A stretch of 5,487 nt of DNA from Planctomycetota bacterium (GCA_029573975.1 JAKQBU010000044.1:1-5487); one strand, 5' to 3'; shown: positions 1 through 5,456, counted from the stretch's first letter. The notes: generated from the letters alone by a model not told the origin. Translations and numbers: made by a program.

Positions 1-1
1 A

Positions 2-1120
2 GTCTCGGATGCCTGCTGGGAGCTGGGAATCAAGTTTGGGATTTACCTCTCGCCCTGGGACCGGCACGAAAGCTGCTACGGCGACTCGCCCCGATATAAT
101 GAATTCTACCGGAACCAGTTGCGGGAACTGCTGACCGGTTATGGGCCTGTTCACGAAGTCTGGTTCGATGGCGCCTGCGGCGAAGGGCCCAACGGCAAGA
201 TGCAGATATACGATATCGAAGGATTCGTGGGAACGATTCGCACCCTTCAGCCGATGGCTATCGCCATGGGTCCGTATGATGGCTACGCGAAAGACGAAAG
301 AGGCTACGGACGGGAGACGGAGTGGATGGCGGTGCCGCGGTTTATTCAGACGGATGGTTCGCTCTACGAGCCGCGCAATATCGGCGCGGCACTGGCCTAT
401 ATCAACCGCCCCGACTTCGGCAGCCGTCCGTTCGTGTTCGAGGCGGTCACCCAGCATAACTATCCGTTCGACTGGTGGATCAGCGAGAATATCGTTTCCA
501 TTCGGCCGGGCTGGTTCTATCATACCCACGAAGATGACAAAGTGAAATCGCTGGAAAATCTGCTGGATATTTATTACTGTTCCGTGGGGCGCGGCGGGCC
601 GCTGCTGCTGAATATCCCGCCGGACCGGCGCGGGCGGATTCATGAAAATGATGCCCAGCGGCTGCGGGAGATGGGCAAGGTGCTGCGGGCGACGTTTGCG
701 ACGGACCTGGCACGTGGGGCGAAAGCAACCGCTTCGCAGGTGCGGGACGGCAATGCGGCGTATGCGGCGGTAAATACGGTGGATGGGGATAATCGCACTT
801 ACTGGATGGCGGACGATGGGACGGAGGCGGCGACGCTGGAGTATGACCTGGGTGGGGAAAAGACATTCAACCGGGTGGTGCTGCAGGAATTTGTGCAGCG
901 CGGCCAGCGGGTGGAGGAATTTGTGGTGGAGGTCTGGGACGGGCAGAAGTGGGTGGAAGCGGCCCGCGGGACGACCATCGGGTATAAGCGGATACTCTGC
1001 ATCGCGGATGTGAAGGCACAGAAGGTTCGGGTGCGGATTTTGCGGAGCCGGATCTGCCCGACGCTGGCGACTTTCGGCCTGTATTTCGCGCCGCCGGTGA
1101 GTGAAATACTGGGGCAGTAA
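2..1120 (+). CDS. Alpha-L-fucosidase (GH29) with C-terminal F5/8 type C domain, 5'-truncated
   Basis: Hydrolyses terminal alpha-L-fucose from glycans, probably outside the cytoplasm. The reading frame is open from the window edge, so the N-terminus (signal peptide and first half of the barrel) is missing; 372 residues are visible. GH29 signatures run in order: FGIYLSPWDRH (visible residues about 12-22), YGDSPRYNEFY (26-36), VWFDGACGEGPNGK (53-66), whose Asp at codon 167-169 sits where the GH29 nucleophile is found, then SIRPGWFYH (about 166-174) and LLLNIPPDRRGRI (about 201-213). Residues about 240-364 form a discoidin/F5/8C module (TVDGDNRTYW near its start, an LEYDLGG strand, a VRVRILRS strand near its end), common as a carbohydrate-binding add-on. 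A TTG at 119 is an internal Leu codon, not the start. Codon use becomes more G-ending towards the C-terminal module. No terminator hairpin is seen after the stop. Family call is firm; exact linkage specificity cannot be read. Confidence 0.93.
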   Translation, partial: VSDACWELGIKFGIYLSPWDRHESCYGDSPRYNEFYRNQLRELLTGYGPVHEVWFDGACGEGPNGKMQIYDIEGFVGTIRTLQPMAIAMGPYDGYAKDERGYGRETEWMAVPRFIQTDGSLYEPRNIGAALAYINRPDFGSRPFVFEAVTQHNYPFDWWISENIVSIRPGWFYHTHEDDKVKSLENLLDIYYCSVGRGGPLLLNIPPDRRGRIHENDAQRLREMGKVLRATFATDLARGAKATASQVRDGNAAYAAVNTVDGDNRTYWMADDGTEAATLEYDLGGEKTFNRVVLQEFVQRGQRVEEFVVEVWDGQKWVEAARGTTIGYKRILCIADVKAQKVRVRILRSRICPTLATFGLYFAPPVSEILGQ

Positions 1121-1135
1121 TTATATCTTATATCG

Positions 1136-1164
1136 TTGAGGAAAACCCGGACATGTGGTAGAAT
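1136..1164 (+). promoter_or_regulatory. Sigma70-type promoter of the GT2 gene
   Basis: TTGAGG at 1136-1141 (4 of 6 to the -35 consensus) and TAGAAT at 1159-1164 (5 of 6 to the -10 consensus) are separated by exactly 17 bp. The -10 is preceded by TGG, which fits an extended -10 (TGn). It begins 16 nt after the fucosidase stop. The expected transcription start, 7-8 nt downstream of the -10, falls at 1171-1172, which is the ATG of the following gene. Confidence 0.7.
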
Positions 1165-1171
1165 GCCGCTT

Positions 1172-1921
1172 ATGGATTTATCGATTGTCATTCCGACGTT
1201 CAACGAGAGCCACAAGATCGGGCGCGATATTGCGGCGGCGGGCGCGTTTCTGGCGGAGCAGGGCTGGCAAGGCGAGATCATTGTGGCGGACGACGGCAGC
1301 CGGGACGGGACGATAGAGGCGGCGAAAGAGCAAAAGGAACATCTGCCCGGCGGGGTGGAACTGCGGGTGATCGCGTTTGAGCATCGGGGGAAAGGGTACG
1401 TGGTGCGGATGGGGATGCAGCAGACGAAGGGGGAGTATATTATGTTTGCCGACAGCGGGCTGTGCGTGCCGTACCGGGATGCGCTGCGGGGGCTGGAGAT
1501 GATCCGGAGCGGGCAATGCGAGGTTGCGCACGGGTCGCGGCGTTTGTCGCAGACGAAAATCGACCGGCCGCAGAACTGGTACCGGAAGGTTTGCTCGCGG
1601 ACGTTTCGCTGGGTGGCGCACCGGTTTATGAAGATACCGGCGGAATTGAAGGATACGCAGTGCGGGTTCAAGATTTATCGCGGGGATGCGGGGCGGGCGA
1701 TTTATGGGCAGTGCATTACGGACGGGTTTATGTTTGATGTGGAGACGATTCTGCGGGCGAAGAAGCTGGGGTACCGGATCGCGGAGTTTGCGATCGAATG
1801 GACGTGTGACCGGGACAGCCGTATTACCCCGGCGCGGGATATCGGGCTGATTTTGGGGGAGCTGTCGCGGATCAAGAAGGATATCGCGGCGAATGGTGGG
1901 GCAAGACCCACCCTACAATAA
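1172..1921 (+). CDS. Family 2 glycosyltransferase, dolichyl-phosphate beta-glucosyltransferase (DPG synthase)-like
   Basis: Predicted to move a sugar from a nucleotide-sugar to polyprenyl phosphate or a related acceptor at the inner membrane face. The 249-residue protein has a GT-A fold: SIVIPTFNE at 4-12, DDGSRDGT at 40-47 (nucleotide binding), HRGKGYVVRMGM at 71-82, DTQCGFKIYR at 161-170, and FDVETILRAKKLGYRIAEFAIEW at 188-210 (first and last residues given for position). The DTQCGFK block and following FDVE/EW block are hallmarks of the DPG-synthase-like subgroup. The site where a DXD motif is expected reads F-A-D-S-G (92-96), so the second Asp is missing. There are no membrane segments, unlike eukaryotic ALG5, which has an N-terminal anchor. 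The ATG at 1172 is preferred: the Ile-Pro strand starts right after it, no Shine-Dalgarno precedes it, and the ATG at 1163 lies inside the -10 box. The tail NGGARPTLQ is encoded by a palindromic repeat. Confidence 0.85.
   Translation: MDLSIVIPTFNESHKIGRDIAAAGAFLAEQGWQGEIIVADDGSRDGTIEAAKEQKEHLPGGVELRVIAFEHRGKGYVVRMGMQQTKGEYIMFADSGLCVPYRDALRGLEMIRSGQCEVAHGSRRLSQTKIDRPQNWYRKVCSRTFRWVAHRFMKIPAELKDTQCGFKIYRGDAGRAIYGQCITDGFMFDVETILRAKKLGYRIAEFAIEWTCDRDSRITPARDIGLILGELSRIKKDIAANGGARPTLQ
1895..1912. repeat. REP-like palindrome at the 3' end of the GT2 gene
   Basis: GGTGGG at 1895-1900 and CCCACC at 1907-1912 are perfect inverted arms around a 6-nt loop (GCAAGA). The palindrome lies inside the last codons of the glycosyltransferase, 6 nt before its stop. 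From memory, GGTGGG-loop-CCCACC followed by CTAC resembles dispersed REP-type repeats in many bacterial genomes; copy number here cannot be tested. It could also slow or end transcription, but no T-run follows. Confidence 0.6.
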
Positions 1922-1930
1922 CTACACCTC

Positions 1931-1945
1931 TCTGCCTGCGGCAGA
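1931..1945. repeat. Hairpin in the convergent intergenic region
   Basis: TCTGCC (1931-1936) and GGCAGA (1940-1945) are perfect 6-bp arms with a 3-nt loop TGC. It lies between two convergent stop codons. No T-tract follows on either strand, so it is better described as part of a repeat than as a classical rho-independent terminator. Confidence 0.5.
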
Positions 1946-1965
1946 AAGGTGCCACCCATCCGCGC

Positions 1966-1981
1966 AGGCAACAAGTTGCCT
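1966..1981. repeat. Hairpin abutting the stop of the ApbE-like gene
   Basis: AGGCAAC (1966-1972) and GTTGCCT (1975-1981) are 7-bp inverted arms; with a realistic loop this is a 6-bp stem with a CAAG tetraloop. The palindrome reaches the last base of the ApbE-like stop codon on the - strand. It may protect or end the operon mRNA, but there is no run of T after it on that strand. Confidence 0.5.
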
Positions 1982-2958
1982 TACAATAACTGGTTTTTCC
2001 AGGGGCCGAAGGGTAGGATTTTTTCTTTGTCGATTTCGGTGGGCGGGAGGAAGACCAGGGCGAGAGAATCGGGGTAGCGGTCACAGTATTTTTTTACTTC
2101 ATCGGGGGCCATCACCAGGAAGGCCGTGGAGAGGGCATCGGCGGTAGCGCCGTCGGGTGCGGAAGACCAGGAGGCGAAGCGGCCGGTGACGGGCTGGGCG
2201 GTGCGCGGGTCGAGGATATGCTGGCCCTGCTGGAGGCCGGAGCCGCTGAAGGCCTGGTCTTTGAGGTGGAGGCGGGCCAGTTGTTTTTGGGGATTGCGGG
2301 GATGGCTGATGGTGACGGGCCAGCCGGCAGCGCCGCGAGGACAGCCGACGGCCAGGGCGGTGCTGTAGCAATGGAGCAGGGCCGTGGGGATATTCCAGTC
2401 ATGCAGGAGGGCGGCGAGTTGATCCAGGGCAAAACCTTTACCGATCCCGCCCAGGTCGATTTGCAGGTGGTCGATGAGGACCTGCACGGTGAATTTGCCT
2501 TTGTTGAGCTGGAGGAGGTTCATGCCGGTGCGGCGGCGGGCGTAATCCAGTTCGTCGGCGGGGATATTTGGCCGGGGGGTTTTATCCTTGTTCAGGAGGC
2601 AGTTCATCAGCAGGCCGACGGTGACATCGAAAGCGCCGCCGGTCTCAGCGCAGAGTCGGGCGCTGATTTCCAGGGCCTCGAAGGTTTGTTCGGACACGGT
2701 CAGCGGCTGGCCGGGAAGGAGGTGATTGATGCGGGTGATGTCGCTGTTCTCGACGTAGCGGTTGAGTTTCTGTTCGAGGCGGTCCAGCTCCAGAAAGGCT
2801 TCCAGGGGGAACTGGCGGGCATAGTCAGCGGTTTCGTCGGCGATGATGATCTCGAAGGTGGTGGCCATGGCTTCGTGCTGGAAACGATGGAGAGGGGATG
2901 CGATGTTTTCCGCCTGCGGCTGAAGCTGGATTTGAGTTTTGGTTTCGGATTCAGTCAT
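1981..2958 (-). CDS. ApbE-like FAD:protein FMN transferase, no export signal
   Basis: ApbE proteins use FAD to attach FMN covalently to a Thr of target proteins (Rnf/Nqr subunits, some reductases). The 325 residues carry the family order: MATTFEI (31-37, usually MGTT), LDRLEQKLNRYVENSDITRIN (58-78, ends of block), GGAFDVTVG (107-115), DLGGIGKGFALD (168-179), SGSGLQQGQHILDPRTAQPV (238-257), and ADALSTAF (273-280), where Asp274 and Thr278 keep the spacing of the Mg-binding residues. Oddities: the usual N-A-G-G-D block after the Lys-Gly helix reads LLHCYST (194-200), and DPRTG reads DPRTA. The N-terminus is hydrophilic, with no lipobox or TAT motif, so a cytoplasmic location is predicted, unlike most bacterial ApbE. 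The start at 2958 forms an ATGA overlap with the stop of the upstream gene; the frame is open further upstream, but only inside the preceding gene. No Shine-Dalgarno is seen, which fits translational coupling. No obvious flavinylation target is encoded nearby. Confidence 0.85.
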   Translation of the reverse strand: MTESETKTQIQLQPQAENIASPLHRFQHEAMATTFEIIIADETADYARQFPLEAFLELDRLEQKLNRYVENSDITRINHLLPGQPLTVSEQTFEALEISARLCAETGGAFDVTVGLLMNCLLNKDKTPRPNIPADELDYARRRTGMNLLQLNKGKFTVQVLIDHLQIDLGGIGKGFALDQLAALLHDWNIPTALLHCYSTALAVGCPRGAAGWPVTISHPRNPQKQLARLHLKDQAFSGSGLQQGQHILDPRTAQPVTGRFASWSSAPDGATADALSTAFLVMAPDEVKKYCDRYPDSLALVFLPPTEIDKEKILPFGPWKNQLL

Positions 2959-4568
2959 GGGGTAGTATCCGGCTTCTGCTGGGAGGCATTGAGAAGCTGC
3001 TGGAGGTCGCTGGTGAGATAGCCGCGGAGTTCCACCGCCGGGCGCAATTCCAGATAGGTATCGAAAAGGGGTACATATAAATTTTTCTGGCCGGGGGGCG
3101 GGAGCTGATAGAGTTTTTCGATGAGTTCGTCTTCCAGCGCGGGGGAGGCAATCACCAGGTCGCAGCCGGCGATTTGATCGGTGACCCGGTCGAGCCAGCG
3201 GACGCGGGAGAAGGAGCGGAGGTACCAGGGCAGGGGCCAATAGTCGTGGGCGGGACAGATGACCGCGATGTTCATGTCCCGGCCTTGCGGTGCGATTTGG
3301 GCGACAGCCTCGATGTGATCGACGATCGGGTAGATATCGGGTGAGGTGTGGCCATAGACATAGGGATTGGCGGTATCGGCGGGATATTTATAGTCGGCCT
3401 GATACCCCTGCCAGATTAAGTGGACGATGCCAGCCAGTAAGAATATGCCGAAGATGATTTTCCAAGGGATTGCCTTGAGCATGGTAAACAGGACCACGAT
3501 TGCCACCGCCGCCAGCAGGATGAAGCCGTGCAGGAAGCCCAGCATACACCAGGGGGTTTTGTAGGGAATGGCGGAGTAGAGGATGGCCATGATGAGGGTA
3601 TAGAAGGCGAGGAAACGGAGCAGGGGCAGGCTGAGGGAGGTTTGTACCGATAGGATTGCTTTGCCGCGTTGAGTAAAAATGGCGAGCAATCCGATCAGAG
3701 CTAAAACTACGATGAGGCCTTCGGTCCAGAGGAGGCGGCCGGATTCGTGGTTGTAGAGAAGCAGTTGGAAGTAGTAGTACCAGGGGTGGATGTGAAAGTC
3801 GTTCTGGCCGGCGCGGTCCAGATAGGTGGACCAGAAGCGGAGGGAATCGAGCACGCCGGGGATATGGGTGAAGAAGGAGGAATAAAACGCGGCGGATACC
3901 AGAACGGCGGCGGCTAGCATGAGAAAGAGGTGGAGGATATTGATTTTCGGACGGCCGGCGGTGAAGGATTTTTTATTCGTGAAGCAAACCAGCAGGAGCG
4001 CAAGGATCATAGAGCCAAAGGCGATGACGCAGGTCTCCTTGGTGGCATGGGCCAGACCGATAAACATGCCGGTCAGCAGAATCCAGGAGAGTTTGCGGCT
4101 GCGGAGGTAGCGATAGCCGGCGGCGATGATGCCGCAGGTGAAGCAGACCAGGAGGATTTCCTGAATATAGTAGCGGCTATAATAGACGAAGGCGGGCGAA
4201 ACGGCAAGGAGGACGGCACTAAAGGCAACGATGCGGCTGCCCAGGCCGGGTATGAGCCACAGATGGAGTACAATCAGCAGGACCCCGAAGAAGACGGGGA
4301 CGATGCGGAGGAGAAATTCGTTGACCTCGGTAATTTTTTGCGTGCCGGCCAGCCAGGCGGGGATGAGGTTGAAGTAGTTGAGGGTGGGGCCGTGGTATTC
4401 GTTGTAGTCGTAGATATACTCATGAAATTCGAGAAGCCGCCCAAACTTGACAGCATGGACGGCTTCATCGGTATGCATCGGGCGTAATTCCAATTCCGGC
4501 AGCCGCAGACACAGGGCCAGCAGGATTGCCGACAGAATGAGAATCAGGCCGGTATCACTGGATTTCAT
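2955..4568 (-). CDS. TIGR03663 / Agl23-type polytopic membrane protein (GT-C-like)
   Basis: A 537-residue integral membrane protein distantly like protein mannosyltransferases, which move sugars from polyprenyl-phosphate donors outside the cytoplasm; its own reaction is unproven. Near the N-terminus, after helix 1 (about 7-23), lies MHTDEAVHAVKFGRLLE (31-47); Asp34-Glu35 fall in the first external loop, where GT-C enzymes carry their catalytic acid. YDYNEYHGPTLNYF (53-66), SRYYIQE (131-137), ATKETC (175-180) and PYKTPWC (335-341) are further blocks I associate with this family. About 11 hydrophobic helices end near residue 388, and a soluble domain of about 150 residues (390-537, with WPLPWYLR at 444-451) follows; an odd helix count places it outside. 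The ATG overlaps the stop of the lipoprotein gene by 4 nt (ATGA), and no Shine-Dalgarno precedes it, so translation is probably coupled. Its own stop overlaps the ApbE-like start in the same way. Confidence 0.85.
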   Translation of the reverse strand: MKSSDTGLILILSAILLALCLRLPELELRPMHTDEAVHAVKFGRLLEFHEYIYDYNEYHGPTLNYFNLIPAWLAGTQKITEVNEFLLRIVPVFFGVLLIVLHLWLIPGLGSRIVAFSAVLLAVSPAFVYYSRYYIQEILLVCFTCGIIAAGYRYLRSRKLSWILLTGMFIGLAHATKETCVIAFGSMILALLLVCFTNKKSFTAGRPKINILHLFLMLAAAVLVSAAFYSSFFTHIPGVLDSLRFWSTYLDRAGQNDFHIHPWYYYFQLLLYNHESGRLLWTEGLIVVLALIGLLAIFTQRGKAILSVQTSLSLPLLRFLAFYTLIMAILYSAIPYKTPWCMLGFLHGFILLAAVAIVVLFTMLKAIPWKIIFGIFLLAGIVHLIWQGYQADYKYPADTANPYVYGHTSPDIYPIVDHIEAVAQIAPQGRDMNIAVICPAHDYWPLPWYLRSFSRVRWLDRVTDQIAGCDLVIASPALEDELIEKLYQLPPPGQKNLYVPLFDTYLELRPAVELRGYLTSDLQQLLNASQQKPDTTP

Positions 4569-5332
4569 TCGACTGGCTTGCCGAAAACTTCCACTTCGAC
4601 GTAATGGTTATATTCGTTGGCGTTGTTGCCTTTGCTATAGAGGCGGACATAGCGGCCCTGCGCGCCTTTGGCATCGATGAGGCGGCCTTCGGAGGTTTCG
4701 ATGTAATTCATGTCTTTGCCGACGCCCATGCCGCTGGAATTGTCATCGTCGTTGTTGTAGATGGTGGCCGCTTCGATGAAGTCGGGGTCTTTGGAAACCT
4801 GTACGATGACATCGAAATAGACGCGGGCCTGCATGTGATAATGCCAGACCAGGACGGCATAAATATCGCAGACCTTTTCCAGGTCAATGGTGATATGCTG
4901 GACCATCGGTCCCAGCTCGACGTAGCTGCCGTCGGAGCCGGCCTTGTCGCCATCGGTGATGTAACTCAGCTCACCGATGATGGGGTTTTCGTCGGAACTG
5001 GTGATGGGTTTGCCAGCGGCGAGATTGATGGCACCTTTGGGGGCCAGCATCGGGGGCCGGGCCTTGCCGAGCGGTTTTTCCAGATTATTCACTTTGATAT
5101 TCTGGGGCGTGCCGACGAACATAGCCGGGGGCAGCTCGATGGGCAGGGGAGCCATATCCCCTTCCGCGGCTGGGGCCGGGGCATTGTTGGCAACTGGTTC
5201 GGTTGTGGTTGTTTTACCGTCCGGGGGTTGGGGAGCACCCGGCTGCTCCTTTTTGCAGGAAACCAGAGCCAGGCTGGCAGAAAGCAAAACAACCGTTAGT
5301 AGCCAAACGCGGGAGGAAAGCAATTTTTTCAT
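4565..5332 (-). CDS. Secreted lipoprotein with F5/8 type C (discoidin-like) domain
   Basis: A 255-residue predicted surface or periplasmic lipoprotein. Residues 1-25 are a signal peptide (MKKLLSSR, then a hydrophobic core) ending in the lipobox L-V-S-C with Cys26 as lipidation site; +2 and +3 are Lys-Lys. Residues 27-70 are a Pro/Ala/Thr-rich linker. From about residue 100 a discoidin-like beta-sandwich follows: INLAAGKPITSSDENPI, YITDGDKAGSDGSYVELG, HITIDLEKVCDIYAVLVWHY, and GRYVRLYSKGNNANEYNHYV near the end. The loop NNDDDNSSGMGVGKD (193-207) is rich in acidic residues and could bind calcium. Such modules usually bind glycans; no catalytic domain is present. Start: ATG at 5332 with GAGG at 5347-5344, 11 nt upstream. 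It is first in the operon and overlaps the membrane protein gene by ATGA. A partner or sensor role for that protein is inference. Confidence 0.88.
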   Translation of the reverse strand: MKKLLSSRVWLLTVVLLSASLALVSCKKEQPGAPQPPDGKTTTTEPVANNAPAPAAEGDMAPLPIELPPAMFVGTPQNIKVNNLEKPLGKARPPMLAPKGAINLAAGKPITSSDENPIIGELSYITDGDKAGSDGSYVELGPMVQHITIDLEKVCDIYAVLVWHYHMQARVYFDVIVQVSKDPDFIEAATIYNNDDDNSSGMGVGKDMNYIETSEGRLIDAKGAQGRYVRLYSKGNNANEYNHYVEVEVFGKPVE

Positions 5333-5343
5333 TCTTTTATCAA

Positions 5344-5347
5344 CCTC
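5344..5347 (-). promoter_or_regulatory. Ribosome binding site of the lipoprotein gene
   Basis: GAGG on the - strand, 11 nt before the ATG at 5332. It is the only convincing Shine-Dalgarno in the operon and supports entry of ribosomes here, with the two downstream genes read by coupling. Confidence 0.5.
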
Positions 5348-5368
5348 AAGTAAAACAAAACTTACCTA

Positions 5369-5382
5369 ACTGCTTACGCAGT
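5369..5382 (-). promoter_or_regulatory. Leader hairpin with GNRA tetraloop
   Basis: In the predicted 5' leader, ACTGC (5382-5378) pairs with GCAGT (5373-5369) around the loop GTAA, which in RNA is a GNRA tetraloop (GUAA). The stem is only 5 bp. It may stabilise the transcript; nothing shows that it is a riboswitch. Confidence 0.35.
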
Positions 5383-5408
5383 AACAAATTAATAATCACC
5401 AGACAATA

Positions 5409-5437
5409 AGTCTAACCTATTTTTTGGCGTTTGTCAA
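5409..5437 (-). promoter_or_regulatory. Sigma70-type promoter of the lipoprotein-Agl23-ApbE operon
   Basis: On the - strand a perfect TTGACA (5437-5432) is followed, after exactly 17 bp, by TAGACT (5414-5409, 4 of 6 to consensus). The predicted start near 5402 gives a leader of about 70 nt before the ATG at 5332. It is the only strong promoter candidate seen ahead of the three overlapping genes. Confidence 0.65.
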
Positions 5438-5456
5438 TAATTAAGACGCCAGCGTC
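5424..5456. promoter_or_regulatory. Candidate operator: GGCGT/ACGCC inverted repeats over the -35 box
   Basis: GGCGT (5426-5430) and ACGCC (5446-5450) are inverted arms with a 20-bp centre spacing, about two helix turns, on either side of the -35 hexamer. A second, tight palindrome GACGC-CA-GCGTC (5445-5456) shares the outer arm. Together they give three copies of the same core around the -35, as expected for a regulator site. The regulator is unknown. The tight palindrome could instead be a weak terminator stem of a gene beyond the window. Confidence 0.4.

Larger units (their letters stand above)
1914..1991. repeat. 10-bp direct repeat flanking a 58-bp hairpin-rich segment
   Basis: TACAATAACT occurs at 1914-1923 and again at 1982-1991. 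The first copy contains the stop codon of the + strand glycosyltransferase (TAA, 1919-1921). The second copy spans the last codons and part of the stop of the - strand ApbE-like gene (stop 1981-1983). The 58 bp between them (1924-1981) hold two hairpins and the small palindrome GGTGCCACC (1948-1956). The layout fits a tiny inserted element with a target duplication, or two related repeat units ending in the same sequence. Confidence 0.6.

Noticed and set aside
119..121. TTG as the start of the fucosidase
   Set aside because: The frame is open back to the window edge and encodes conserved GH29 blocks upstream of this codon, so the gene is truncated by the window.
1136..1171. Upstream TTG (1136) or ATG (1163) as the GT2 start
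   Set aside because: These codons lie in the -35 and -10 boxes of the promoter, and the extra residues do not belong to the GT2 fold, which begins right after the ATG at 1172.
799..1671. 290-codon open frame on - opposite the fucosidase and GT2 genes
   Set aside because: It runs through two well-supported + strand genes and the promoter between them, with no family signature; it is a product of codon bias.
1924..1981. Classical rho-independent terminators between the convergent genes
   Set aside because: Stems are good, but no T-run follows on either strand, so a repeat-element reading fits better; a termination role remains possible.
2218..3021. 267-codon open frame on + opposite the ApbE-like gene
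   Set aside because: It is antisense to a clear ApbE family protein, has Gly/Glu/Ala-rich low-complexity composition and no recognisable motif. The C-ending codon bias of the - strand gene keeps stops out of this frame.
2959..3240. N-terminal extension of the ApbE-like reading frame by 94 codons
   Set aside because: The extension lies wholly inside the membrane protein gene in another frame, is rich in Pro/Arg and resembles no ApbE N-terminus. The ATG at 2958 gives the normal family start and the same ATGA overlap as the other junction.
3930..4487. 185-codon open frame on + opposite the membrane protein gene
   Set aside because: Acidic low-complexity translation mirroring hydrophobic helices on the other strand; no start context or homology signal.
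4604..5299. 231-codon open frame on + opposite the lipoprotein gene
   Set aside because: The - strand has a textbook signal peptide, lipobox and discoidin domain. The + frame is a Gly/Val/Asp-rich mirror of it.
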